Below, piece by piece: positions 16,099 through 25,900 of a DNA stretch of 64,000 bases (positions within the stretch are counted from its first letter, which is position 1; each line of letters opens with the position of its first letter). The translations under genes and the position numbers were made by a program. The DNA lies in the NCBI RefSeq assembly GCF_019599275.1, contig NZ_JAHZTD010000001.1, positions 2,108,001 to 2,172,000 of the forward strand, given 5' to 3'. Under the pieces are notes generated by a model. It did no database searches and was not told the DNA's origin. It saw only the letters and a list, made by a program, of their open reading frames with translations. The stretch comes from Hymenobacter sp. HSC-4F20 (lineage in GTDB: Bacteria; Bacteroidota; Bacteroidia; Cytophagales; Hymenobacteraceae).

Positions 16099-16497
16099 AT
16101 GTGGCGCTTTCACCGATCCTATTTCCTGTCCTTCCTGCTGCTGCTGCTGGTGGAGATTCTTATTGCCGCCCTGGCCCATGACCGCTGGCTTCGTCCCTAT
16201 GGCGGGGATGTGCTGGTCGTTGTGCTGCTGTATTGCTTTCTAGGCAGTTTTTGGCAGGCCGCTCCCTGGCGCGGGGCAGGTGCGGTCCTACTGTTTGCTC
16301 TCGTAATCGAAGGCCTGCAAGCGGTCCATTTCATTCACTGGCTCGGCCTGGAGCAGTCGCTGCTGGCTAACCTCATTCTGGGCAGTGGTTTTGCCTGGGC
16401 AGACGTGCTGGCGTATGGTATCGGCACAGGTCTCGTGCTGTGGGTCGAACGAAAAAAGCTCTCCCGCCGGGAGAAGCAACCAGGTTTAGTAAAATAA
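16099..16497 (+). CDS. DUF2809 family membrane protein
   Basis: This 132-residue polytopic protein has four or five predicted membrane helices. It carries the DUF2809 core: L-V-E-I-L-I-A with a following H-D, then R-P-Y-G-G-D-V-L-V-V-V-L-L-Y-C-F, later I-E-G-L-Q and G-S-G-F-A-W-A-D-V-L-A-Y. The family's role is unknown. ATG 16099 is preferred; a GTG at 16075 would add eight residues (SRYLVGT). It stands alone between the two AraC/SDR modules. Confidence 0.8.
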   Translation: MWRFHRSYFLSFLLLLLVEILIAALAHDRWLRPYGGDVLVVVLLYCFLGSFWQAAPWRGAGAVLLFALVIEGLQAVHFIHWLGLEQSLLANLILGSGFAWADVLAYGIGTGLVLWVERKKLSRREKQPGLVK

Positions 16498-16671
16498 CCG
16501 TTTTGTGAACTTCGTGGCATTTCCCTCCTACCGCATCAAGCGGTTCTCACCGGGCAACATGCGGCAAGCAGTGGGCTTCTCCGAGGAAGGCACTAGGTGT
16601 GCCTTACCCACAATGCCGTGGGGGAAGCGGCGGCCATAATCTTTCCAGGCGACTAGGTTGTTTAAGCTCGT

Positions 16672-17574
16672 ATGATGGCCCCTACGCAGACCCTACCGGA
16701 CTTTTACGCCACCAAGCTGCAGCAGCCCCTGCCTGACCTGCGGCGAGGCGACGGGCATTTTGCCGTGTTCCGGCTGGAAGATTTCCCCACCTCAACCGAC
16801 CTGGCGGCGGTGTACGGACGCAAGGATTTTTACAAAATCATGCTCGGCACCGGGCACGCCACTTATCACTACGGCGCGCAGCAGGCCCTGCTGGCCCCCG
16901 GGCAGCATGCGCTGGTGTTTACCAACGCACAGGTGCCCTACAGCTGGGAGCTGCACGGCCTGCCCTACACCGGTTACTGCTGCGTGTTTACCGAGGACTT
17001 TTTGCCGGCGCATACCCGCCTGCAGCCCACCAACCTGGCGGTGTTTCACGCGCAGGGACAGCCTTTTTTCTACCTCGATACGGCGCAGGCCGCCGCGTTC
17101 GGGGCGCTCTTCGAGAAGATGCTGGCGGAGCAGGCCTCGGACTACGCCCAGAAGTACGAGCTCCTCTTTTACTATGTAATGGAGTGTGTACACGGGGCGC
17201 TCAAGCTCGCCCCGGCGGCCTCAGCCGTCTTGGTCGGCAGTCGGTTGGTGGCCGCTTTTCGGACGCTGCTGGCCCAGCAGTTTCCCATCGTTTCGCCGAG
17301 TCAGCGGCTAGAGCTGCACACGGCCCAGGCGTTTGCCGACCGGCTGGCCGTGCACGTCAACTCCCTCAACCGCACACTCAAGGCCGCCACGGGCAACACC
17401 ACCTCGCAGTTGCTGGCCCAGCGGCTGGTGCAGGAAGCACGGGCCTTGCTGCGGCACACCGACTGGCCCATCGGCCAGATTGGGTACTGCCTGGGGTTCG
17501 ATGAGCAGACTCATTTCACGCATTTTTTTAAACGGCACGCGCAGTGCACCCCTACGCAGGCGCGCCAGGTTTGA
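16672..17574 (+). CDS. AraC family transcriptional regulator (module 2)
   Basis: This 300-residue paralogue of the regulator at 12832 has the same length and the same landmarks. These are G-R-K-D-F-Y-K-I-M-L in the sensor region, N-A-Q-V-P-Y-S-W, Q-Q-F-P-I-V-S-P before the DNA-binding domain, and the HTH pieces H-V-N-S-L-N-R, L-L-R-H-T-D-W-P-I-G-Q-I-G-Y-C-L-G-F-D-E and F-F-K-R-H. The two differ mostly in the sensor half, which suggests different inducers. It lies 86 bases before an SDR gene, which it probably controls. Start ATG 16672 is followed by a second ATG one codon later. Confidence 0.9.
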   Translation: MMAPTQTLPDFYATKLQQPLPDLRRGDGHFAVFRLEDFPTSTDLAAVYGRKDFYKIMLGTGHATYHYGAQQALLAPGQHALVFTNAQVPYSWELHGLPYTGYCCVFTEDFLPAHTRLQPTNLAVFHAQGQPFFYLDTAQAAAFGALFEKMLAEQASDYAQKYELLFYYVMECVHGALKLAPAASAVLVGSRLVAAFRTLLAQQFPIVSPSQRLELHTAQAFADRLAVHVNSLNRTLKAATGNTTSQLLAQRLVQEARALLRHTDWPIGQIGYCLGFDEQTHFTHFFKRHAQCTPTQARQV

Positions 17575-17660
17575 TTTGGGTCAATTGGGGTTTGAAAGTC
17601 GTTAACAAGCCGGGAGAGGGTCCAAATACCTTTGTCGAACACGCTCTGACTTTCAATCCG

Positions 17661-18482
17661 ATGGCTACTAGTCCCAACAAAACGATTCTTATTACCGGCG
17701 CTTCCTCCGGCATTGGGCTGGCAACTGCCCGCTACTTTGCTCAGCGCGGCTGGCAGGTCGTCGCCACCATGCGCACCCCCCACAAGGCCCCCGCCGACCT
17801 GCACTCCCTGGCCAATGTGCTGGTGCTGCCGCTCGATGTGCTGGACGTGGCCAGCATTGAGGCCGCCGTGGCCGCCGCGCTGCACGCCTTCGGTGGCCTG
17901 GATGTGCTCTTTAATAACGCGGGCTATGCTCTGGCCGGCGCCTTTGAGGCCATCAGCCCCGCGCAGGTGCAGCAGCTGTTCGACACGAATGTGTACGGGG
18001 TGATGAACGTGACGCGCGCCGTGCTACCCCATTTCCGGGAACGCAAACAGGGACTTGTTCTGACCACTACGTCCGTGGGCGGGCACATGGCCTTCCCGCT
18101 CTACAGCGTCTACAACGCCACCAAATTCGCCGTGGAGGGCTTCATGGAAGGGTTGCAATACGAAGTGAAGCAGTTCAACATTCAGGTGCGCACCATCGTG
18201 CCGGGCACGGTGCGCACCGACTTCACGGCCGCCCTCCAGTACGTACCGGCCCCAGCCTACGACCCCTATGCTCAGCGCGTGCACGAGCAAACGCTGGCCA
18301 GCTACGCCCACGCGGCCACGCCGGAGTCGGTCGCCCGCGTCGTGTTTGCGGCCAGCACGCGGGGCGGCAGGCAGGCCCGCGTGCTGGCCGGCACGCAGCC
18401 CAAACTGGTGTATTTCCTACGCTGGCTGCTGCCCCATAAGGTTTTCGCCGGCCTCATCAACCGCACCAATGGCGGCAAGTAG
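17661..18482 (+). CDS. Short-chain dehydrogenase/reductase (module 2)
   Basis: This 273-residue classical SDR has TGASSGIG at residues 12-19, N-N-A-G-Y-A, and the catalytic Y-N-A-T-K. ATM-R-T-P after strand 2 suggests NADP(H). ATG 17661 gives the normal SDR start; an upstream in-frame ATG at 17544 would overlap the end of the AraC gene and add 39 unrelated residues. It pairs with the AraC gene directly upstream and mirrors the module at 12832-14725. The substrate is unknown. Confidence 0.9.
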   Translation: MATSPNKTILITGASSGIGLATARYFAQRGWQVVATMRTPHKAPADLHSLANVLVLPLDVLDVASIEAAVAAALHAFGGLDVLFNNAGYALAGAFEAISPAQVQQLFDTNVYGVMNVTRAVLPHFRERKQGLVLTTTSVGGHMAFPLYSVYNATKFAVEGFMEGLQYEVKQFNIQVRTIVPGTVRTDFTAALQYVPAPAYDPYAQRVHEQTLASYAHAATPESVARVVFAASTRGGRQARVLAGTQPKLVYFLRWLLPHKVFAGLINRTNGGK

Positions 18483-18731
18483 CCCAGGGCAGAACGGCCT
18501 TTCCAGCACGTATCTTTTAGGCATGGGCACAGGTGGAACAGAACGTGGGCTGTAGTCGAAAGGGTAGTTCCCTGTTCCTCTTTTTAGTGAACTTAGTGTT
18601 CAGCTACCGGAGGAAAGAACTGTTCCTAGAGCCAAACTAATGTCCTTATCATTGTTACGCATGCTATGTGATCCTTATTACCTAAGGAAGCTATGCTATT
18701 TATCAAATGCAGAGCATCACTAGCGTTTCTA

Positions 18732-19778
18732 CTACAGCTCCCCGTTCAGCTCCGCCATCAGTTCGGCGAATAGCTGAGTAGAAGTTAGCCGGTCCTCCAG
18801 GGCGTACATGGCGGAGGCCGTAATTAGCTCATCAGCCTGGGTTTCGGCCAGAAACGCCTGCACCTGCTGCTTGACGGTTTGCTTGCTGCCAACAAAAGAG
18901 TATTTGAGCATCTGCTGCACGGCCGGATGCCGCCACATCTCGGCTAGTTCCTCATTGAAGGCGGTAGGCGGAGACAAAGCTTCCCGTGCTCCGCCGGTCA
19001 GCAGCGCCACAAACATCCGCAGCAGGGACGTAAACAGCTGTTGGGCCTGCTCGTCGGTAGCGGCCACGTAGGCGTTGATGGCCACGATGGTATAGGGCTG
19101 TTGCAGTACGGCCGAAGGCTGAAACTCGGCGCGGTAAATCCGCAGTGCCTCGTGCAGGTGGGTGGTGGCAAAGTGGCTGGCAAACGCGTAAGGCAGGCCC
19201 AGCTTGGCCGCCAAGTGCGCACTATCGGTGCTGGACCCTAAGATGTACAGGGGCACTTCGGTACCCTCCGCTATAGGGGCCCGCACGGCGGCCTGTTTGT
19301 TGGCCGGGGAGAAGTACGTTTGAATTTTGCTGATTTCCTGCGGGAAGGCTTGGGCCGCCTGCATGAAATCCGACCGGATGGCTCGCGCGGTCGGCGAGTC
19401 GGTACCTGCGGCCCGGCCTAGTCCCAAATCGATGCGGCCCGGATAGAGTTGCGCCAGGGTGCCAAACTGCTCGGCCACTAGCAGGGGCGAGTGATTGGGC
19501 AGCATAATGCCCCCGGAGCCCACGCGGATGGTCGTCGTATTTTCGGCTACGTATCCAATAAGCAGAGAGGGGGCGTTGCTGCCGATGTTATCGGCGTTAT
19601 GATGTTCGGCCAGCCAGTAGCGGGTGTAGTGGGCTGCCTCGGCGGCCTGCGCCAGCGCCAGCGAATTGCTGAGGGTCTGCTTCATCGTCTCGCCCTGCGA
19701 GACGATGGCGAGGTCTAAAATGGAATAAGCGACTGGCTGCTTTTCCGGGCGGTTGGACTCGTTGATGGGCGTAGGCAT
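18732..19778 (-). CDS. LLM class flavin-dependent oxidoreductase (YhbW-like)
   Basis: This 348-residue luciferase-like monooxygenase has Y-S-I-L-D-L-A-I-V near the start and W-L-A-E-H-H-N-A-D-N-I, the typical active-site loop of the MsnO8/YhbW branch. I-R-V-G-S-G-G-I-M-L-P-N-H-S-P and G-R-I-D-L-G-L-G-R-A-A-G-T-D, both FMN-pocket elements, follow. Members use FMNH2 and oxygen on small organic substrates. It lies 26 bases downstream of the second LLM gene on the same strand, so both are probably one transcript, with the ArsR gene at 21395 leading. Confidence 0.9.
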   Translation of the reverse strand: MPTPINESNRPEKQPVAYSILDLAIVSQGETMKQTLSNSLALAQAAEAAHYTRYWLAEHHNADNIGSNAPSLLIGYVAENTTTIRVGSGGIMLPNHSPLLVAEQFGTLAQLYPGRIDLGLGRAAGTDSPTARAIRSDFMQAAQAFPQEISKIQTYFSPANKQAAVRAPIAEGTEVPLYILGSSTDSAHLAAKLGLPYAFASHFATTHLHEALRIYRAEFQPSAVLQQPYTIVAINAYVAATDEQAQQLFTSLLRMFVALLTGGAREALSPPTAFNEELAEMWRHPAVQQMLKYSFVGSKQTVKQQVQAFLAETQADELITASAMYALEDRLTSTQLFAELMAELNGEL

Positions 19779-19804
19779 GGCTTATGTAGGTAAGTGGCCG
19801 CTGG

Positions 19805-20929
19805 TTAAATGGTTCGGAACGCGGGTGCTGGTAAGCCGAGATTTCCCCGCAGGGTTTGCGCTTCGTACTCCGTATGGAAGAGGCCGCGCTCCTGCAAAAT
19901 GGGCACTACCAGCTCGATAAAGTCTTGTATCCCATACGGATGGTCTTGCTGAATCATCAACATATCGATTGCTCCGGCCTCATACCACTTCTGTATCTCG
20001 TTGGCAATGCGTTCGGCGGAGCCCATGAACAAAGGAACGGGCCGGTGCGAATACGGACCTAGGGAGCGGATTGCCTGGTACTTCGCGTAGGCCTCGGCAT
20101 CGGTGCGGCCCACGATGGGGTTTTGCGCTACCGACCGCACGAAGTCTGCCGGCTGCCGGCCTTTTTCAACCAGCTTAGCAGCCAGCGCATTGGAGAGAGA
20201 CAAGGTTTCCTCGAAGGAACTGCCCGCCATGAACACGCCGTCGGTGTAGGAAGTGGCCAAGTCCACGAAGGTGGGGGAGCTACCGGCCATGTACAGCACC
20301 GGTCGGCCCTGCACCGAGCGGCTTAGATTCAGCGGCCCGTCCACCGAGAAGTACTTGCCCCGGTAGTTGATGGGGTGCATCTTGCGCGGATTCAGAAACA
20401 CGCCAGTTTCTTTATTGCGAGGGAAGGCGTCGTCCTCGTACGTGTCCCACAAACCCAGCAGAATCTCCAGAAACTCCTGGTGCATGGGGTACTGGTCGGC
20501 TTTGCTGAGGTGGCCCCGGCTGAAGTTCACCATCCCCCCGGGGTTGGAGGTGATGGCGTTCAGCGAGGCCCGGCCCTTGCTGATTTTGTCTAGCGACAAC
20601 ACCTGCCGGGCCAGGTTGTAGGGGTCGGTGTAGGAGGTCGAAGCCGTTAGGGAGAGGCCGATGCGCTCCGTTTTCATGGCCAGGGCCGACATGAGCGTCC
20701 CGCCCTCGAACATGCTCAGGTAGTAGGGAATGTTGCCGGGGCCAACGTGGCTGACATCGTACAGAAACAGGGTTTCAAACTTGGCCTGTTCCACCAACTG
20801 CGCCTGCTTAATGAAAAAATCGATGTTTTCGCCGGCGTCGGCAGGCATGTCGGGGTGGCGCCAGGAGGAAAAATTCCACCCCGGCCCGTCAATGACCGCG
20901 GCCAGTTTTAGTGTTTTTCTGTTGTTCAT
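19805..20929 (-). CDS. LLM class FMN-dependent monooxygenase (NtaA/SnaA/DszA type)
   Basis: This 374-residue protein is of the nitrilotriacetate/dibenzothiophene-sulfone monooxygenase type. It has K-L-A-A-V-I-D-G-P-G-W-N-F-S-S-W-R-H at the start, F-L-Y-D-V-S-H, E-G-G-T-L-M-S-A-L-A-M-K-T-E-R-I-G-L, N-A-I-T-S-N, N-Y-R-G-K-Y-F-S-V-D-G-P-L-N and Q-G-R-P-V-L-Y-M-A-G-S-S. These enzymes take FMNH2 from a separate flavin reductase; none is visible nearby. The start at 20929 is preferred over 20971 because MNNRKTLKLAAVI is the usual N-terminus. It is followed immediately by a second LLM gene and preceded by an ArsR-type regulator, suggesting inducible breakdown or oxidation of a xenobiotic. Confidence 0.9.
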   Translation of the reverse strand: MNNRKTLKLAAVIDGPGWNFSSWRHPDMPADAGENIDFFIKQAQLVEQAKFETLFLYDVSHVGPGNIPYYLSMFEGGTLMSALAMKTERIGLSLTASTSYTDPYNLARQVLSLDKISKGRASLNAITSNPGGMVNFSRGHLSKADQYPMHQEFLEILLGLWDTYEDDAFPRNKETGVFLNPRKMHPINYRGKYFSVDGPLNLSRSVQGRPVLYMAGSSPTFVDLATSYTDGVFMAGSSFEETLSLSNALAAKLVEKGRQPADFVRSVAQNPIVGRTDAEAYAKYQAIRSLGPYSHRPVPLFMGSAERIANEIQKWYEAGAIDMLMIQQDHPYGIQDFIELVVPILQERGLFHTEYEAQTLRGNLGLPAPAFRTI

Positions 20930-21119
20930 GAGGTTGAATGCGTGCCGTTGACTTGGTAGGAGTTTGCCCATGGATGGACGTAGGCCTTAGTTAATCTTGT
21001 CCTGCATGCCCTGAACCATGATTTGTAGCACAGCTGGCCACGTTTTTTTCTCGTTCCCACGACGATGGCCTCCTTCGGCCCGTTCTGAAAACGCATTGTT
21101 CAGCAGGGCGGTCAGAGAG

Positions 21120-21395
21120 CTAGCGTATCTTCAGCGACTGCAGGAAGTCTTCCAACTCCTGCAGCTTAGCCCAGTTAAGAGTGGTGTGGATGGACCGGCC
21201 TACCTTTTCCGACTTCACCAGGCCCGCCTCTACCAGGGCCTTGAGGTGCTGCGACATCGAAGGCTGGCTGATCGGCACGCACTCCAGCAGATCACAATAC
21301 CGCATGCCCTCATTCTGGGCAATTTCCTGAAGTAGGCATAGGCGGTGCGGGTCGCTCAGCGCCTTGGCTAGCTTGACGAGGGACTTGGTATCCAT
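21120..21395 (-). CDS. ArsR family transcriptional regulator 1
   Basis: This 91-residue winged-helix repressor has L-A-K-A-L-S-D-P-H-R-L-C-L-L as first helix and Q-P-S-M-S-Q-H-L-K-A-L as recognition helix. A wing with KSEKVGRS-I-H-T-T-L follows. Cysteines C34 and C39 (YCDLLECVP) lie just before the recognition helix, where other ArsR proteins bind metal or react with oxidants. It is closely related to the regulator at 27508 (both begin MD-[TI]-KSLVKLAK). ATG 21395 gives the exact family start; the frame continues upstream but out of homology. It lies between the efflux operon and the monooxygenase pair, all on the same strand. Confidence 0.88.
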   Translation of the reverse strand: MDTKSLVKLAKALSDPHRLCLLQEIAQNEGMRYCDLLECVPISQPSMSQHLKALVEAGLVKSEKVGRSIHTTLNWAKLQELEDFLQSLKIR

Positions 21396-21483
21396 AGAAA
21401 AGGGGTGGAAGTAGGCGCGTTGCGCCGGCCTTCGCTGGCTGCAGTTGGGGCGCTCGTACGGTGAACGGTGGCACGTGAGGGGG

Positions 21484-22911
21484 CTACTGCCAGCCGCCAC
21501 CCACGGCCCGGTACAGCTCGACAGTGGCTTCGAGCTGGGTACGCTTGAGCGAGGCCAGCTCCAGCTCGCTTTGCAAGGCGTTGCTTTGGGCCGTGATAAC
21601 TTCGAGGTAGCTGGCCAAGCCGCTGCGAAACAGCAGATTAGCGTTCTTGGTGGCCTCGCGCAAGGTGCGCACGCGGTCCGTGGCCAGGGCCTGCTGGGTC
21701 TGGGTGCGCTCCACCTGCCCGAGGGCATTCGACACCTCGCCCACGGCCACCAGCACCTGCTGGCGAAACTCAATAACGGTCCGCTCCCGGTCAATCTGGG
21801 CCTGCTGGTACTGGGTGCGCAGGGCCCCGCGCTGAAACAGCGGCTGCGTAAGCCCCGCGAAGGCTGTGCCAAACAACGAAGCCGGTAAGCTAAACCAGTT
21901 GCTGGCCTGGAAGGCGTTGAGGCCCCCCTGGGCCGTGATGCTCAGCGCGGGGTAGAGCTGGGCCTTGGTGTAGCCCACCGTGGCGTTGGCCCGATCCAGG
22001 GCCAGCTCGGCGCTGCGCACGTCGGGCCGGTGGGCCAGTAGGGCCGCCGGCACGCCGGCTGCGGCCACCACGGGCACCTGCAATGCCAGCAGGTTGCCGC
22101 TGCGGCGGATGTCGCCGGGCAGGCGCCCAGCCAGGATGCTCAGGGCGTTTTCCTGCACCGTAATGGCCTGCTCAAACTGCGGAACAAGGCCGGCCGCCGT
22201 GAGGCGCTGCGCCTCGATCTGCTGCACGGCCAGCGCCGTCACCTGACCCGCCGTGAATTGGAGCCGCGTGAAGCGCAAGGTGCTGTCGGTGAGGGCTACG
22301 TTGCGCCGGGCTACGGCCAGCTGGGTGTCCAGCATCAGCAGGTTGTAGTAGCCCTGGGCCACCTGCGCCACCACCTGGGTTTGCACGGCCTTGCGGGCCT
22401 CCTGGCTTTGCAGGTAGGCCGCCAGGGCTTCCTGCTTGCGGCTGCGGATTTTGCCCCAGATGTCGGCTTCCCAGCTCAGGGCCGCCGCCAGGTTGTAGTC
22501 CTCGATGTGCTTGGTCCCGAGAAACTGGGTGAGGGAAATGCCGTTCAGGCTGTTGCCCGAAGGCCGGTTGGTGGTCACGCCCGCTTGCAGCGTGACGGCC
22601 GGCAGGTAGCCCAGGCGGGCCTGCCGGAGGGTGGCCTGGGCCGAGGCGATGTTCTGGAGGGCCAGCTGCAAGTCGTTGTTGCGCACGGTGGCGCTGTCGA
22701 GCAGCTGCTGCAGGGCCGGTTCGGTGAAGAAGCTGCGCCAAGGCAGGCTGGCCACCGAGTTTGTATCGGCGGTAAGGGCCGTGCGGTAAGTTGCGGGCAA
22801 AGGCAGCGTGGGCAGGGGCACATCTTTCGACACCTTGCAGGCCGCTACGACCAGCAGGCTGGCCAGCCCCAGCACCAGACGGCGCCAGGGGGTAGTAGGA
22901 AGATTACTCAT
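21484..22911 (-). CDS. RND efflux outer-membrane channel lipoprotein (NodT/OprM type)
   Basis: This 475-residue TolC-family protein has a lipobox L-V-V-A-A-C (Cys 25), so it is an outer-membrane lipoprotein. Two repeated OEP domains follow: N-N-D-L-Q-L-A-L-Q-N-I-A-S-A-Q-A-T-L-R-Q-A-R-L-G-Y-L-P in the first, L-L-A-H-R-P-D-V-R-S-A-E-L-A-L-D-R-A-N-A-T-V-G in the second. The latter is the strongest signature of the NodT group. It forms the exit duct for the pump encoded just upstream; its start lies 5 bases from the pump gene's stop, so both are one operon. Confidence 0.94.
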   Translation of the reverse strand: MSNLPTTPWRRLVLGLASLLVVAACKVSKDVPLPTLPLPATYRTALTADTNSVASLPWRSFFTEPALQQLLDSATVRNNDLQLALQNIASAQATLRQARLGYLPAVTLQAGVTTNRPSGNSLNGISLTQFLGTKHIEDYNLAAALSWEADIWGKIRSRKQEALAAYLQSQEARKAVQTQVVAQVAQGYYNLLMLDTQLAVARRNVALTDSTLRFTRLQFTAGQVTALAVQQIEAQRLTAAGLVPQFEQAITVQENALSILAGRLPGDIRRSGNLLALQVPVVAAAGVPAALLAHRPDVRSAELALDRANATVGYTKAQLYPALSITAQGGLNAFQASNWFSLPASLFGTAFAGLTQPLFQRGALRTQYQQAQIDRERTVIEFRQQVLVAVGEVSNALGQVERTQTQQALATDRVRTLREATKNANLLFRSGLASYLEVITAQSNALQSELELASLKRTQLEATVELYRAVGGGWQ

Positions 22912-22916
22912 GGATA

Positions 22917-25900
22917 TTAACTCGCCGTGGCGTGGGCCGGTACCCGGGCCGGCTTGGCCGGGGCGGGGTAGGGCGTGCCACTAAGGCGCTCGTTCAAACG
23001 TTGGAAAATCACGAATAGCAGCGGGATAAGGAACAGGCCCAGCACCACGCCCGTGAGCATGCCGCCCGCCGCCGCGATGCTGATGGAGTGGTTGCCCAGG
23101 GCTGAAGGCCCCTGCGCCCGCATCATGGGCAGCATGCCGACCACGAAGGCCAGCGAGGTCATCAGGATGGGGCGCAGGCGGGAGGCCGAAGCATTAAGCG
23201 CGGCCTGCACCAGCGGCTCACCTGCCTGGCGGCGCTGCAAGGCAAACTCCACGATGAGGATGGCGTTCTTGGCCAGCAGGCCGATAAGCATAATCAGGGC
23301 CACCTGCACGTAGATGTTGTTGGTGATGCCCGCAAAACCGATGGCGGCAAACACCCCGACCATGCCCGCCGGCAGCGAGAGCAGCACGGCAAACGGCAGG
23401 ATGTAGCTCTCATACTGGGCCGCCAGCAGGAAATACACGAACACCAGGCACATGAGGAAGACGACGGTGGACTGCCCACCCGACGAGATTTCCTCGCGCG
23501 TGAGACCCGAAAACTCGTAGCTGTAGCCCGAGGGCAGGTGCGCCGCCGCGGCGGCCTCCACGGCCTTGATGGCGTCGCCGGAACTGTAGCCCGGCTTGGG
23601 CACCGCGTTAATGGTCAGCGAGTTGAAGAGGTTGAAGCGAGAGGCCGTTTCCGGCCCGTACACCCGCTTGAGGCGCACCAGCGTGCGCAGGGGCACCATC
23701 TCGCCCCGGTCGTTTTTCACGAACGCCCCGTTCAGGGCCGTGGGGTCGGCGCGGTTGGCCTGTTCAGCCTGCACAATCACGCGGTAGTACTTGCCGAAGC
23801 GGTTGAAGTCCGAGGCTTGAGCACTGCCAAAGTACGCCTGCATGGTTTGCAGCACGCGCTGCACGCTCACGCCCAACTGGGCGGCTTTCACTTCGTCTAC
23901 TTCTGCTTCGAGCTGGGGGTAGTCGGCCCGGAATGAGGTAAAGGCCACACCGATAGCCGGCTGCTTCATTAGTTCGCCGATAAACTCCTGGCCTACCTGG
24001 CTGAGTTTGGGCAGCGGGCCGCCGGTGCGGTCCTGCAACACCACTTCCAGGCCTTCCACGTTGCCGAAGCCCGGCACGGTGGGCGTGGTAAACACGAAGG
24101 TATCGGCCCCCTTGATGGTCGCCGCCTTTTCGCGCATGGCCGCCATGATGGCGTTGATATCCTTCACCGCCCCCCGCTTCTCGGTGGGCTTCAAAATAAC
24201 GAACAAAGTGAGGGCCGAAGAGCTGCTCGACGAGGTAAGGATGCTGAAACCCGAGAGCAGGTTGATTTTATCGACGGCCGGCATACCTTCCAGCTGCTGC
24301 TCGATCTGCAAGGCCACCTGGTTGGAGCGGTCCAAGGACGAGCCCGCCGGCAGCGCCATCGACATAACAATAAAGCCTTGATCTTCGGACGGGATAAAGC
24401 CCGAGGGCGTGCGCTTGGCCAGCCAGCCGGTGAGCACCGCCACCAGTACCAGGCCGCTCAGGCCTACCCACTTGTGGCGCACCAGAAATTTGATGCTGCC
24501 CACGTAGCGGTTAGTGAGCCGTTCGAAGCTGCGGTTGAAGCCCGCAAAAAAGCGGGTCTTGAACGTGCTTGGCGCAGCGTGCTCGGCGTCATGCGGTGTA
24601 TGCTTGAGGAACAGCGCCGCCAGGGCGGGGCTCAAGGTCAGCGCGTTCACGGCCGAGATGATGATGGCAATGGCCATGGTGAAGGCAAACTGCCGGTAGA
24701 ATACCCCGGTCGAGCCTTCCAGAAAGCCCACCGGTAAGAACACGGCGGCCATGACCAGGGTAATGGAGATAATGGCCCCGGTAATTTCGCTCATGGCGCT
24801 GCTGGTGGCTGCTTTCACCGAGTAGGTGCCTTCTTCCAGCTTGCTGTGCACGGCCTCGACCACCACGATGGCGTCGTCGACCACGATGCCGATGGCCAGC
24901 ACTAAGGCAAAGAGCGTGAGCAGGTTGATGGAGAAGCCCACCAGCTGCATAAAGAAGAACGTGCCCACGATGGCCACCGGCACGGCAATGGCCGGAATCA
25001 GCGTGGAGCGGAAGTCCTGCAGGAAGAGAAACACCACCAGAAACACCAGGATGAAGGCCTCGATGAGGGTGTGCTCCACTTGCTCGATGGAGGCGTCCAG
25101 GGCCACTTTGGTGCTGTACATGGTTTGCTGCTTCACGCCTTGGGGCAAGTCTTTTTCCAGCTTCTGCATGGCCTTGCCCACGGCAATCTGCAGCTCGTTG
25201 GCGTTGGAGCCGGCCGACTGGAAGATACCGATGTTGATGCCCGGCTTGCCCGAGATGCGGACGTGGCTGTTGTAGGTGGTCGAGCCGAGTTCCACCCGCG
25301 CCACATCCTTGAGGCGCAGCATCGAGCCGTCGGCATTGGCCCGGAGTACCATGTTTTCGTAGTCCAGGGGCTGGCTGCGCTTGCCCTTGTATTTTATCAC
25401 GTACTCAAACGCTTCCTGGCTGCTTTCGCCCAGGCGGCCGGGGGCGGCCTCCAGGTTTTTGTCCTGGATGGCGGCCATCACTTCGCCCGGGGTGAGGTTG
25501 TAGCTGGCTAGCTGGGCGGGGTTCAGCCAGATGCGCATGGAATAGGCGCGGTTGCCGCCGAACAGCGCCGTCGACCCCACGCCTGGAATGCGCTTGAGCT
25601 CGGGCACCAGATTGATTTGGGCGTAGTTGTCCAGAAACGTCTGGTCGTACTGCTTGGGGTCTTCGGAGTAGAGGTTGAGCAGCATCACGAAGCTGTTTTG
25701 CTGCTTGGCCACGGTCACGCCCTGCTGCACTACCTCGGCTGGTAGCTGGCTGGTGGCCTGCGCCACGCGGTTCTGCACGTTCACGGCCGCCTGGTCGGGG
25801 TCGGTGCCCAGCTGGAAGTTGACGCTGATTACCAGCGAGCCGTCGTTGCTGGCCGTGGAGCTCATGTACACCATGTGCTCGACGCCGTTGATGGCTTCTT

